From Daejeonella sp. (GTDB taxonomy: Bacteria > Bacteroidota > Bacteroidia > Sphingobacteriales > Sphingobacteriaceae), in the NCBI RefSeq assembly GCF_030695525.1, contig NZ_JAUYSS010000026.1, positions 1 to 52,055 on the forward strand: a stretch of DNA of 52,055 nucleotides, written 5' to 3'. The notes below the pieces were generated by a model. That model had not been told where the DNA came from, ran no database searches, and saw nothing but the letters and a program-made list of their open reading frames with translations. This document shows, piece after piece, positions 34,250-43,455 of this stretch (position 1 is its first letter; the number at the start of each line of letters is the position of its first letter). The translations under genes and the position numbers were made by a program.

Positions 34250-35071
34250 TTAGAATAAAAGATCAAAGAAAGTTGAGGTTGATTTCCCTTCTTTATTCAA
34301 AACCAGGTTTATTCTCCAATCCCCGGTCATTGTAAAGTTTACCTTCCCTTTATAGTGGCCATTTTTAGTTAATACAGGATTGACATTGTTTGGTGAACCA
34401 TGTCCCATGCTTGGCATTTCAGGGGTCATAGTTATGCTGTAATTATCTTCAGCAGGGAAAGTCATCATGTCAAGTTTTTTAAAAACAGCTATCTCAAAAT
34501 CATTCACACCTACTTTAGGGCTTGAAGGAGAGACATAAGCGACAATAATCTTTGATCCATCGGCTGCAGTTAAGTTTTTTACCCGTTCAAGTGGAGATTG
34601 CTTTACCTGAATGGCCATTTCAGCTTTTCCATATTTGGTCTGGCCTTCTTTTTTTACCATTACTATCATTCTCCATTTACCGCTTTCGCCGCTGCTTGGC
34701 ATAGTAAATACTGCTGCGCAAGGATAAAGTGTATTATCAGCCTCCATGCTCTCCGGGTTTTCAAGCGGGGCCGAATGACTTGTTTTCGTGCCGTTCATAT
34801 CCATGTCCATCATTGGAAGAATCTGGACAGAAGATCGGTTTAGTGTTTTGCCTGAAGCCGAATCAGATAAAGCAATATAAAGTTTCTGATAGCCGGTACC
34901 TAGTTCAGCTCCTGACCATAGTTCTACTTTGGCAGCCGAACCTATAGCAAAGGCATCAGCAATTTTAATCAGGTTTTTTTTGGGATCCTCAATTTCAATA
35001 CTGCTATCTTTTTTACATGAACTAAGAATTGAAAGGGCAAGTGCTATGGTGATGAAAAATATTTTTTTCAT
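34250..35071 (-). CDS. Met/His-rich lipoprotein of the copper-uptake locus (YtkA/FixH-like domains)
   Basis: A 273-aa lipoprotein. The signal sequence ends LSILSSC, so Cys20 would be lipidated. The mature part has two immunoglobulin-like halves that resemble YtkA/FixH-type domains (SGKWRMIVMVKKEG and TGDWRINLVLNKEG are internal repeats). Methionine/histidine clusters (PMMDMDMNGTKTSH, MTPEMPSMGHG) are suited to copper binding. It starts at MKKIFFITIAL (35071). Four nucleotides separate it from the OprC-like receptor. The copper role is inferred from motif and context. Confidence 0.75.
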   Translation of the reverse strand: MKKIFFITIALALSILSSCKKDSSIEIEDPKKNLIKIADAFAIGSAAKVELWSGAELGTGYQKLYIALSDSASGKTLNRSSVQILPMMDMDMNGTKTSHSAPLENPESMEADNTLYPCAAVFTMPSSGESGKWRMIVMVKKEGQTKYGKAEMAIQVKQSPLERVKNLTAADGSKIIVAYVSPSSPKVGVNDFEIAVFKKLDMMTFPAEDNYSITMTPEMPSMGHGSPNNVNPVLTKNGHYKGKVNFTMTGDWRINLVLNKEGKSTSTFFDLLF

Positions 35072-35247
35072 GATTTTATATATAAGGGTATGTATAGACT
35101 TTTCCTTATGCACGCAGCTTTATGCCCGGCATAAGAATCTATCAGGTAATTTCAGTACAAGGCATGTTTTGCCCGACTTTTTAGGATTAAAATGTTTGTG
35201 GTCCTAGGGAATTAATAGAGCATCAGCTCAGCCGGAAAAAAGAGGAT

Positions 35248-35616
35248 TCAGGTCAGTGGGGGATGAAAAATATTAAAGTTTGGGGTATGTGAATAAAGGT
35301 TTTTCAGTTCTGGTGATGAATTTTCAATCAGGATATACTCAGCGTTGAGTGATAGGTTGGAATGAGGGATAAACACTGGAAACTCGATCTGTTTAAAAAT
35401 TTCAGCAGATTGTTTTTCAGCCTTGTCAGCTTCGCCCATTTTCTTTTTCAGATAACATTTTCCCTTACAGTTCAGCTCCGGTTTGTCCTTGTTTTCGCAG
35501 AGTTCTTTAATGATATATTCTATGTTGAGGGAGTAATAACTTATAAGACCTATTTTAATAAGGCATTGAAAGCTCAGGGCCATTATTAACATCAGACTTA
35601 TGAGCTTATACTTCAT
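35248..35616 (-). CDS. Small cysteine-containing exported or membrane protein of the copper locus
   Basis: A 122-aa protein of unknown function with a hydrophobic N-terminal segment (residues 4-29). The conserved-looking block CENKDKPELNCKGKCYLKK holds C40, C50 and C54, and the tail ends IFHPPLT. Short proteins with this layout occur beside TonB receptors and metal efflux genes in Bacteroidota (from memory; not checked). The Cys cluster may bind copper. It is the first gene of the minus-strand locus, 176 nt before the lipoprotein gene. Confidence 0.72.
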   Translation of the reverse strand: MKYKLISLMLIMALSFQCLIKIGLISYYSLNIEYIIKELCENKDKPELNCKGKCYLKKKMGEADKAEKQSAEIFKQIEFPVFIPHSNLSLNAEYILIENSSPELKNLYSHTPNFNIFHPPLT

Positions 35617-35958
35617 GCTAAATATCTTGTTTCCTGTGATAAAAATATAAAGTATGTATATGCTCCGGAATGACAGGTGTTAGGTGAAAACATGAGATTA
35701 GTCACCTTTTTAGCGCGTTTTGAAATAAGTTGTTTCAATTTATTATACACAAATAATAATGCTGCAAAAATACAGATAGTTTTATGGATATGCAATGAAA
35801 TTACCGAGGCTAAATAAAGCCCCATCTTCAATGACCGACAAGCTTGATCCCGAAGCAGCAATGTCATGATTTAAGGAGTTATTCAATAAACATACGACCC
35901 TTTCAGGGTCGATGAACAAAAACTTTTACCGGAAACTAGTGGGTTAAACATTTGTTTA
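35617..35958. other. Gene-free stretch with one REP-like hairpin
   Basis: No convincing gene. A perfect hairpin CGACCCT/AGGGTCG around TTC lies at 35895-35911, with a core like the CTTCAG hairpins elsewhere in the window. The AT-rich part around 35735-35780 may hold the promoter of the copper locus; a TATTTTTG -7 match occurs on the minus strand there (about 35768-35775). Confidence 0.4.
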
Positions 35959-36576
35959 TTAAAGCATTTTAAATTGGAAACCCTTTTCCGATAAATTTTC
36001 AAGTATAAGCGGCAGGGCATATTCCAGACGTTTAAACGCTTTCAGGCTGTCGTGAAAGACTATAATTGAACCATTTTTGCAATGCCTTAAAACATTACTG
36101 ACACATTGTTCCTTTGAAATGGTATCATCAAAATCGCCGCTAAGAACATCCCACATCACGATTTCGGTCTCAGGTAAATATTTTCTGATCCTTTTTATCT
36201 GTGATTTTTTTATCCTGCCATAAGGAGGTCTGAACAGACGGGCGCCTGTTAGAGTAGCACCTTTTTTTATATTGTCTAAATAATCGCTGTCAGCTAAATT
36301 CCAGCCCCTGAGGTGATTATACGTGTGGTTTCCCACAGTATGTCCCTGTGCGATTAGCTCAGTTATAATCGATGGGTGCTTAACTATATTTTCACCAATG
36401 CAAAAGAATGTGGCTTTGCAATTGAATTTTTTTAGAGTATTTAATACAAAAGGTGTAACAACTGGTATGGGTCCATCGTCAAAAGTGATGTATACATATT
36501 TTTCTTTGCGGCTTCTATGCCAGGTTAAGGTAGGGTACAACCATTTAAGCCAAAAGGGGGAATAGGATAAATACAA
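35959..36576 (-). CDS. Polysaccharide deacetylase (NodB domain)
   Basis: A 205-aa single-domain carbohydrate esterase family 4 protein. The metal site and catalytic motifs are present: ITFDDGPIP (base and metal Asp), GHTVGNHTYNHL (metal His pair), and LFRPPYGRIK (Arg/Pro). The C-terminal motif FHDS carries the catalytic His. A short hydrophobic N-terminus may anchor it. It likely removes acetyl groups from peptidoglycan or a chitin-like polymer; the substrate is not predictable. Confidence 0.92.
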   Translation of the reverse strand: MYLSYSPFWLKWLYPTLTWHRSRKEKYVYITFDDGPIPVVTPFVLNTLKKFNCKATFFCIGENIVKHPSIITELIAQGHTVGNHTYNHLRGWNLADSDYLDNIKKGATLTGARLFRPPYGRIKKSQIKRIRKYLPETEIVMWDVLSGDFDDTISKEQCVSNVLRHCKNGSIIVFHDSLKAFKRLEYALPLILENLSEKGFQFKML

Positions 36577-36678
36577 AATTGCCTTTTAATAATTTATCAC
36601 GAAGATAAATATGTTATTAATTAAATGATAGTATTTTTAGAGCGGATTTACATCCTAACCAATCTTGTTGAATAATTT

Positions 36679-38028
36679 ATGAAACATCCAAACTCCCGGT
36701 TCTTTTACAGATGTAGTGTTTTTACCTTATTTCTAGCCAGCTTAATGATAAATCCGATTGTTGCGCAGGAGCGCATCACTCTAAAAAGAGCAACTGAATT
36801 GGTCATTGAGAATAACCTTCAGATCAAGCAGGCTCAATTTTCAGAGGCTATATCGGGAGAGAACCTGAGTCAGTCTAAGCTTGCTGTTTATCCGAGTCTG
36901 AATGCAAATACAGGTCTTAATTTTAACTATGGGCGGAGTATTGATCCATTGACAAACCAGTTCGTGAATCAGGCAATTACATCGAACACCGGGAGTGTTA
37001 CTTCTAATACAGCCTTGTTTCAGGGATTCAGAAGGATGAATGAAATATCGCAAAACAAACTTCAGCTTGAAGCAGATAAAAGCAATACTCAAAAAGTTAA
37101 GAATGATCTGGTTTTGGCTGTAGTAACCAACTATTTATCTGTATTAAATGCCCAGGATCTTTTAACAGCCTCACAACAGCAACTTGAAATAGCCAATCAG
37201 CAGTTGGATATAGAGCAAAAGTTCTTTGATGTAGGCAACAGAACACTGGCAGATCTTTCCCAGGCGAAATCACAGGTTGCTACTGCCGAGCTAAATGTCA
37301 CCAATGCCAGAAACCAGGTTGATTTGTCTTTTTTGGATCTTGCGCAGTTGTTAGAACGAGATCCCTCAGTAGCTTTTGAAGTTGAAAAGCCTCAAATTGA
37401 CAATATTAGTAATGTTAATGCAGCCTATTCTGCTGTAGATGTTTTTAATACTGCTTCATTGAATTTTCCTGATATTAAACTTGCTGAGTTTAGAAAGCTA
37501 GTATTTGAGAAAGAAATTGATATTGCAAAAGCCGGTTATTTTCCATCACTTAATCTTCAGAGCGGTTTTGGTACCCGGTATTCGAACGGATCTTTTGGCA
37601 ATACTTCTTTTGGTGAACAGGTGAAAGATAATTTCAACCAGTTCATCGGTTTTGGATTGAGCATTCCAATTTTCAATGGACTGGCAGCGAAGTCCGCCGT
37701 ACGGAGGGCAAATATTAATTTCCAAAACGCGATGCTTTCTGAAAAGCTTGCAAAAAACAACCTGAATAAAGTTATTAATCAGGCGGTTTATGACCTTAGA
37801 GCTGCTGAGAAACGTTATTATTCGACACTGACTGCTTATGAATCATCAAAAGAAGCATTTAATGTAATTGAACAACGCTATGCGGTTGGTTTGGTTAATT
37901 CCCTTGATTTTAATCAGGCACAAACAAATTTAAATAGAGCACAGTTTGATCAGATCCAGGCACAATATGATTTTATTTTCAGAAGTAAAGTAATTGATTA
38001 TTATCTGGGTAATCCAATTACCTTTTAA
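36679..38028 (+). CDS. TolC family outer-membrane efflux protein
   Basis: A 449-aa outer-membrane channel subunit with a signal peptide and two internally repeated long coiled-coil halves (LKRATELVIENNLQIKQAQ near the start, ERYYSTLTAYESSKEAF-type helices later). It forms the exit duct of tripartite efflux or secretion systems. It is followed by an HlyD-type adaptor gene after 28 nt, but no inner-membrane pump gene is adjacent. Substrate unknown. Confidence 0.92.
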   Translation: MKHPNSRFFYRCSVFTLFLASLMINPIVAQERITLKRATELVIENNLQIKQAQFSEAISGENLSQSKLAVYPSLNANTGLNFNYGRSIDPLTNQFVNQAITSNTGSVTSNTALFQGFRRMNEISQNKLQLEADKSNTQKVKNDLVLAVVTNYLSVLNAQDLLTASQQQLEIANQQLDIEQKFFDVGNRTLADLSQAKSQVATAELNVTNARNQVDLSFLDLAQLLERDPSVAFEVEKPQIDNISNVNAAYSAVDVFNTASLNFPDIKLAEFRKLVFEKEIDIAKAGYFPSLNLQSGFGTRYSNGSFGNTSFGEQVKDNFNQFIGFGLSIPIFNGLAAKSAVRRANINFQNAMLSEKLAKNNLNKVINQAVYDLRAAEKRYYSTLTAYESSKEAFNVIEQRYAVGLVNSLDFNQAQTNLNRAQFDQIQAQYDFIFRSKVIDYYLGNPITF

Positions 38029-38056
38029 TCAAAAAAATTCCCTTTATATCAGAAAA

Positions 38057-39424
38057 ATGGCAAAGAAAAATAATACGTTAAAATATGTGCTCATTGGAGC
38101 AGGAGTCCTGGTACTGGTGGCAGTTGCGGGTAATAAACTCGGCTGGTTTGGCAAGAGTGATGTGATTAAAGTGTCAGTTGAAAAGGCTGAGAAACGCAAT
38201 ATAATCGAAACAGTATCGGCCAGTGGTAAGGTGCAGCCTGAGGTAGAGGTAAAGTTAAGTGCTGAAGTGTCCGGAGAAGTTGTAGAATTACATGTTAAGG
38301 AAGGTGATGTGGTTAAAAAGGGGCAGTTATTATGTAAAGTTCGTCCTGATGTACTTCAGTCTGGTTATGACCGTGCAGTGGCATCCCTGAATAGTCAGAG
38401 GGCCTCATTAGCCAGTACACAGCAGCAACTCAAGCAGGCTGAAGCGAATTTTGCCAATACCGAGGCAAAATACAAACGAAATGAGGAACTTTTTTCCAAA
38501 AAGGTAATCTCTGCTGCAGAGTTTGATGCTGTAAAAGCTGAGTATAGAAGTGCAATAGCAAGCCTTGAATCAGTTCGCCAGAATGTGGTCGGAGCTCGTT
38601 TCGGGGTCGATCAGTCGAATGCTGTAGTTAAAGAAGCAGGAGCGAATCTTGCTAAAACAACAATTTATGCTCCGGTAGACGGGGTAATTTCAAAGTTATC
38701 TGTTGAACTTGGAGATCGTATTCTTGGCACTTCGCAAATGGCCGGTACAGAGATCATGAGGATATCCAACCTGAGTTCAATGGAAGTTAGTGTGGATGTA
38801 AATGAAAGTGATATTAACCGTGTTTCTATAGGTGATCTTGCTGATATTGAAGTAGATGCTTTCCAAAGCCAGAAATTTAAAGGTGAGGTTACTGAAATTG
38901 CCAGTTCATCAAATGTAGTGGGTACTTCAACTGATCAGGTTACTAATTTCACTGTAAAAGTTAAGATTTTGCCTGAATCTTATGCGAATCTTCTTCGTCC
39001 GGATAGTGCAAATCCGTCTCCATTCCGTCCGGGACTTTCAGCTACTGTTGACATTCAAACAGAGCAGTTTAACGGAATTGCTGTTCCGATTCAGTCGGTA
39101 ACCATCCGGGATGATAAGAAAGATGCGAAGGAAGGTGAAAAAGATTCAAAGCCATCAACAGCCCCCCCCGCAAATGGCAAGAATAAAAAGAATGCAGAAC
39201 CTGCTAAAGAGTATGTGTTTGTTTATAGTGCAGGAAAGGTAAAGCAGGTACAAGTTACAACCGGAATACAGGATGATACTTATATTCACGTAAAAACGGG
39301 ATTGAAGGGTTCCGAAGAAGTAGTTTCACTTCCTTTTACTGCCATTTCAAAAACACTCAAAGACGGCTCGATCGTTGAGAAGGTTGATAAAGAAAAGCTA
39401 TTTAAAGCTGAAGGTAAAGACTAA
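38057..39424 (+). CDS. HlyD/MacA-like periplasmic adaptor subunit
   Basis: A 455-aa membrane-fusion protein. It has an N-terminal transmembrane anchor (YVLIGAGVLVLVAVAG). The biotinyl-lipoyl-like and alpha-hairpin regions (SASGKVQPEVEVKLSAEVSGEV, then a coiled coil) are followed by a beta-barrel. An odd Lys/Asp-rich insert (about residues 355-390, KKDAKEGEKDSKP) interrupts the C-terminal part and looks disordered. The start MAKKNNTLKY is at 38057. The partner pump (ABC or RND) is not in the window. Confidence 0.9.
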   Translation: MAKKNNTLKYVLIGAGVLVLVAVAGNKLGWFGKSDVIKVSVEKAEKRNIIETVSASGKVQPEVEVKLSAEVSGEVVELHVKEGDVVKKGQLLCKVRPDVLQSGYDRAVASLNSQRASLASTQQQLKQAEANFANTEAKYKRNEELFSKKVISAAEFDAVKAEYRSAIASLESVRQNVVGARFGVDQSNAVVKEAGANLAKTTIYAPVDGVISKLSVELGDRILGTSQMAGTEIMRISNLSSMEVSVDVNESDINRVSIGDLADIEVDAFQSQKFKGEVTEIASSSNVVGTSTDQVTNFTVKVKILPESYANLLRPDSANPSPFRPGLSATVDIQTEQFNGIAVPIQSVTIRDDKKDAKEGEKDSKPSTAPPANGKNKKNAEPAKEYVFVYSAGKVKQVQVTTGIQDDTYIHVKTGLKGSEEVVSLPFTAISKTLKDGSIVEKVDKEKLFKAEGKD

Positions 39425-39445
39425 TTTACCCAAAATACCTAAATG

Positions 39446-39486
39446 TTCCGCTTATTGTACTGATATTTAAAGTACATTAAGCGGAA
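39446..39486. terminator. Hairpin between the adaptor and gpsA
   Basis: TTCCGCTTATTGTACT pairs with AGTACATTAAGCGGAA (15 of 16 bp) around a 9-nt loop. T-rich sequence follows, so it could terminate transcription of the efflux genes or form the 5' leader of gpsA. Confidence 0.5.
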
Positions 39487-39502
39487 TTATTATTAGTACC
39501 AA

Positions 39503-40501
39503 ATGCATAAGAAAATAGCTGTAGTAGGTGGAGGTAGCTGGGCGACCGCGATTATCAAGATCTTATCTGATAATCTGATCGGTAAGGAGATCTATTGGTG
39601 GATGCGAAATCCTGAGTCAATAGAACATATCCGGCATTATAACCACAACCCACATTATCTGAGTTCAGTAGAAATAAAAATCCCTGATGAAAACCTCAGC
39701 ACCAATCTGAAGGAATTAATAGCCCCATGTGAATTAATTGTACTGAATGTTCCTGCAGCTTTTTTAAAGGCTGCATTGGCCGGGATTAGTCCGGAGGATC
39801 TGAAAGGCAAAAAGATAATTTCTGCTATTAAAGGTATAGTTCCTGACGAAAATATGATTATTGGAGAATTCCTGAATAAACATTATCAGATTCCATTCAG
39901 TGATATTATTGTAATCAGTGGACCCTGCCATGCTGAAGAGGTGGCACTTGAAAAATTATCCTATCTGACCATTGCTTCACAGGATCCGGACCTGGCCGCA
40001 GATTTTGCCGCAATGTTAAATACCCGTTATATTAAAACAAATGTTTCCGATGATATTTATGGTACTGAGTATTCTGCAGTTCTGAAGAATATTTATGCTA
40101 TTGCCAGCGGTATTTGTCGCGGTATAGGATATGGGGACAATTTCCAGGCGGTTCTTATATCGAATGCAATTCGGGAGACTTCCCGTTTTGTTGAGGCTAT
40201 ACATCCGATACAAAGGGATATTAAAGAATCGGCTTATTTGGGCGACCTTTTGGTAACGGCCTATTCACAATTTAGCCGTAACCGTACCTTTGGTTTTATG
40301 GTTGGGAAGGGTTATACGGTAACATCCGCACAACTGGAGATGAATATGATTGCAGAAGGTTATTATGCGGTTAATTGCCTTCACCAGATCAATAAGGCAT
40401 TTAAAGTAAATATGCCGATCTGCAGGGCGGTTTATGCCATTCTTTATGAAAGACATTCACCTCAGATTGAGATGAAATTATTGTCGGAGCAGCTGACGTG
40501 A
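39503..40501 (+). CDS. gpsA: Glycerol-3-phosphate dehydrogenase (NAD(P)+)
   Basis: A 332-aa cytosolic enzyme making sn-glycerol-3-phosphate for phospholipid synthesis. The Rossmann start VVGGGSWATA (7-16) carries the NAD(P) loop. Catalytic Lys residues are in SAIKGI and in VLKNIYAIASG, and GYGDN and DLLVTAYSQFSRNRTFG are typical. Length is normal. A period-7 repeat follows directly after its stop. Confidence 0.94.
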   Translation: MHKKIAVVGGGSWATAIIKILSDNLIGKEIYWWMRNPESIEHIRHYNHNPHYLSSVEIKIPDENLSTNLKELIAPCELIVLNVPAAFLKAALAGISPEDLKGKKIISAIKGIVPDENMIIGEFLNKHYQIPFSDIIVISGPCHAEEVALEKLSYLTIASQDPDLAADFAAMLNTRYIKTNVSDDIYGTEYSAVLKNIYAIASGICRGIGYGDNFQAVLISNAIRETSRFVEAIHPIQRDIKESAYLGDLLVTAYSQFSRNRTFGFMVGKGYTVTSAQLEMNMIAEGYYAVNCLHQINKAFKVNMPICRAVYAILYERHSPQIEMKLLSEQLT

Positions 40502-40506
40502 GTAGG

Positions 40507-40675
40507 GAGTATTGAGTATTGAGTATTGAGTATTGAGTATTGAGTATTGAGTATTGAGTATCAAGAGCCAAGAATCAAGACAAATCCAGGTAGGATTGCG
40601 ATTTCTGGTATTGATTTAAATTCTATTCCTATTCTTATCAGTCTTGATTCCTGGTTCTTGGCTCCTGGTTCAAAA
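40507..40675. repeat. Heptanucleotide-period repeats and inverted arms (site E)
   Basis: Seven perfect GAGTATT units plus GAGTAT lie at 40507-40561. They are followed by GAGCCAA/GAATCAA-type units, and about 60 nt further on by their complement (TCTTGAT, TCCTGGT, TCTTGGC) ending near 40675. The AAGAATCAAGA arm and its complement can close a hairpin. The site lies between the convergent gpsA and DEAD-box genes. The GAGTATT tract is pure and may vary in copy number between strains. Confidence 0.7.
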
Positions 40676-40713
40676 CTGATGTCAGCTATTATGTCTTGAT
40701 TTCTGATTCTAAA

Positions 40714-40762
40714 ACAAAAAAAGGAGCAAAAACTTAGGTTTTACCCTTTGTCTTTGCTCCTT
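40714..40762 (-). terminator. Rho-independent terminator of the DEAD-box helicase gene
   Basis: AAGGAGCAAA pairs with TTTGCTCCTT around a ~22-nt loop and, on the minus strand, continues into a seven-T run. It lies 20 nt past the helicase stop. Confidence 0.75.
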
Positions 40763-40782
40763 ATACTTTGCTCATTATTCTC

Positions 40783-42648
40783 TTAAATGCGTCTGCGTCT
40801 GTCGCCGCCTTCACGGCGTCCACCCTCGGCATTGCTTCCGCTACGATCTTCACGGCGTTTGCCTGAAAAATCACGGAAACCACCACCGCTTCCACCTTCG
40901 CGTCTGCCGGCACCGCCACGGTATCCGCCACCACTGCCACCTTCTCTGCGTCCACCGCCACCAGCTCCACGGTATGAACCGGAACCGCCACGCTCGCTGC
41001 TTCCGCCTTCACGGTCGCCTGCTAACTCAATGCGGACACTTCTTCCCTGGAAATCAACAGATTTAAAACCTTCAACAACCTGATTAACAGCTGCATCTTC
41101 TACTTCAAAGAATGTGAACACACCTTTAAGGTCAATCTTGCCAACACTTTTTCCGCTGATTTTGGTATTGTTGCAAATGAATCCCAGCATATCGCCGCGG
41201 GTGAAATCATCTACTGAACCTAAATTCATAAACAATCGGGTATATCCTGCGTTGGTACCTGATCTCATTGGACGCTCAGAACGTTCACCTCTTTCAGAAC
41301 GCTCAAATCCTCTGTCATCTGAAGAAATATTCAGATCAGGAGCTTTAGCATAATATTCCAGGAATCGGTTAAATTCAAGGGAAGCGAATCGTTTAATGAT
41401 CTCTTCTTTATCCAGATCTTTAAATTCATCCATAATTCGTGGGATGTATTGTTCAATCTGATCCTGGTTAACTTCTACATTATGGACTTTATGAATCATG
41501 GCAAATAGTTGTTTTTCGCAAACGTCAAATCCGGTAGGGATATCGGCTTTTGTAAACTGTTTTCCTATGGTTCTTTCGATATGGCGGATTTTACCAAGTT
41601 CTTTAGAGTTGATGATCGCAATAGAAATACCTGTTTTACCTGCACGACCGGTACGGCCGCTACGGTGGGTATAATTTTCTATTTCATCAGGCAGTGAATA
41701 ATTGATAACGTGAGTAACATCATTCACATCAATTCCTCTGGCAGCAACGTCAGTTGCTATCAGTAATTGAAGGCTGCGGTCACGATAGCGTTTCATTACT
41801 TTATCACGCTGCTGTTGCGACAGGTCACCATGTAATGCATCTGCATTATAGCCGTCTTTCATTAAGGACTCAGCAATTTCCTGAGTTTCAATTTTGGTAC
41901 GGCAGAATACGATTCCGAAGATCTCAGGATTGAAATCAACGATACGCTTAAATGCTGCATATTTATCGCGAGCCTTTACAATATAATACTCATGTTCGAT
42001 ATTGACGTTTCCGGTATTTTTGGTACCCATGGTCAGTTCAAAGGGATCGGTCATGTATTTTTTTGCAATTCGACGAACCTCGTTTGGCATGGTTGCAGAA
42101 AATAACCAGGTTTTTTTGTCATCAGGGGTAGTTGACAAAATACTGTCAATATCTTCCTGAAAACCCATGTTAAGCATCTCATCTGCTTCGTCGAGTACTA
42201 CGAATTGTACCTGAGTAAAATCAATTGCTTTACGATTGATGATATCAAGCATACGGCCCGGAGTGGCCACTACGATCTGAACGCCGCGTTTGATCTGGCG
42301 TAACTGATCTGAAATGTTTGCTCCGCCATAAACAGCAACGACTTGAACGTTCTTCATGTTTTTGGCGTAGTTTTTCATGTCATTGGTGATCTGTAAACAG
42401 AGTTCACGTGTAGGACATAAAATTAGCGCTTGTGGATAATTTTCTTCAAAATCCAATAATTCTAATAGGGGGAGGCCGAAGGCTGCCGTTTTACCGGTTC
42501 CTGTTTGAGCTAATCCGACAAAATCGTTGCTGCCTGAAAGTAATACCGGGATAGATTGCTCCTGGATTGGTGTGGGATTTTCGAATCCCAGTTCAGTAAT
42601 GGCATTAACAATATCATGACGGATACCCAAGGTACTAAATGGGTTCAT
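40783..42648 (-). CDS. DEAD-box RNA helicase (CsdA/DeaD-like) with glycine-arginine-rich tail
   Basis: A 621-aa ATP-dependent RNA helicase. Motif I is AQTGTGKT (47-54), motif II DEAD (153-156), motif III SAT, motif VI HRSGRTGR. After the two RecA domains comes a DbpA-like RNA-binding region (about 470-545; MNLGSVDDFTRGDMLGFICN, VEGFKSVDFQGRSVRIEL). The last ~75 residues are almost all Gly, Arg, Ser and Glu, an RGG-like low-complexity tail for RNA binding. It probably works in ribosome assembly or cold adaptation. The repeat-rich 3' end of the gene yields spurious open frames on the other strand. Confidence 0.92.
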   Translation of the reverse strand: MNPFSTLGIRHDIVNAITELGFENPTPIQEQSIPVLLSGSNDFVGLAQTGTGKTAAFGLPLLELLDFEENYPQALILCPTRELCLQITNDMKNYAKNMKNVQVVAVYGGANISDQLRQIKRGVQIVVATPGRMLDIINRKAIDFTQVQFVVLDEADEMLNMGFQEDIDSILSTTPDDKKTWLFSATMPNEVRRIAKKYMTDPFELTMGTKNTGNVNIEHEYYIVKARDKYAAFKRIVDFNPEIFGIVFCRTKIETQEIAESLMKDGYNADALHGDLSQQQRDKVMKRYRDRSLQLLIATDVAARGIDVNDVTHVINYSLPDEIENYTHRSGRTGRAGKTGISIAIINSKELGKIRHIERTIGKQFTKADIPTGFDVCEKQLFAMIHKVHNVEVNQDQIEQYIPRIMDEFKDLDKEEIIKRFASLEFNRFLEYYAKAPDLNISSDDRGFERSERGERSERPMRSGTNAGYTRLFMNLGSVDDFTRGDMLGFICNNTKISGKSVGKIDLKGVFTFFEVEDAAVNQVVEGFKSVDFQGRSVRIELAGDREGGSSERGGSGSYRGAGGGGRREGGSGGGYRGGAGRREGGSGGGFRDFSGKRREDRSGSNAEGGRREGGDRRRRI

Positions 42649-42719
42649 GATAATTTTTATAGCTATCAGCTATATTGCTGAAAGCGCCGCAAAGGTAAGG
42701 TTTTAATTTGGTATTTTCT

Positions 42720-43455
42720 TATATAGTAGTGTCCGGGTAAATTGAAATTGTAAGATAAAAGATCAAATTCTTAACTCATCATTATTCTCTCTACTTTTCC
42801 TGCAGCAGAAAAGTAGCATGCCGAGGAGGTACGACGAGACCATGAGTACCTTAAAAATAATAGAGAAAAACGAATAAATGCCGCCGCTGTCCCGAAGGTT
42901 CGGGAATGCTATAAAAGTTAATGCTTTGGCTTGGATTGTGCCTGCCGCACCAGCTGAGGCGGAAAAAACGTTAACGGAGATTTTGTGCTTAGGCCAAAGC
43001 TTATGAACAGTCCTGTTGTTTTAGGTAAAATTTTGCAGATTTCAAGGCAGTGAAACTATAAAAAATGATTCTAAACTTAAAGGGGGGCTTACTTTGTGTC
43101 GGACTCTTAAAAACATACTTCTTACGATGTAAATGGCTATTTTATCTGAAATTTTATTTTAACCGAACAACAGTGTTTTCTTATAAAGCTAATGATGGGG
43201 CGTCCTAAATGAGATAAGGGTAGAAAAATCAGGAAATCTTAAACTGTTTCCTATTTAAATTAATCACTCCAAAATTTCATCTGCATCAAAGTATATTTTG
43301 TATTTTCAGTTTTTGTTGGATTAATGTAATTCTCTTAAGTGGGAAATGCATTTATTTAATTGAATCTAAAGAATAATAAATTACTTAAACGATAATTCTT
43401 ATTTAGTAAGATCAATGTTTTGATCACAAGGAAAATATCTCAATTTTTAATTAAA
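42720..43455. other. Long gene-free stretch before the PLP-enzyme operon
   Basis: No credible gene in about 730 bp. Structures seen are ACTTTTC/GAAAAGT around a CTGCAGCA loop near 42794-42815, followed by CGAGGAGGTACGACGAG, and a TCCCGAA/TTCGGGA hairpin near 42890. Together they look like degenerate dispersed repeats. The 3' part (43250-43420) is AT-rich and should hold the promoter of the operon, but no clear TTTG/TAnnTTTG pair is seen. Confidence 0.4.

Noticed and set aside
35613-35867. 84-aa minus-strand open frame ahead of the small Cys protein
   Set aside because: It has no recognisable domain, irregular composition and runs through AT-rich promoter-like DNA; likely chance.
40761-41353. 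Pro/Arg- and Ala/Val-rich open frames opposite to and overlapping the helicase tail
   Set aside because: They are shadows of the Gly/Arg/Ser-rich repeat coding region of the DEAD-box gene.
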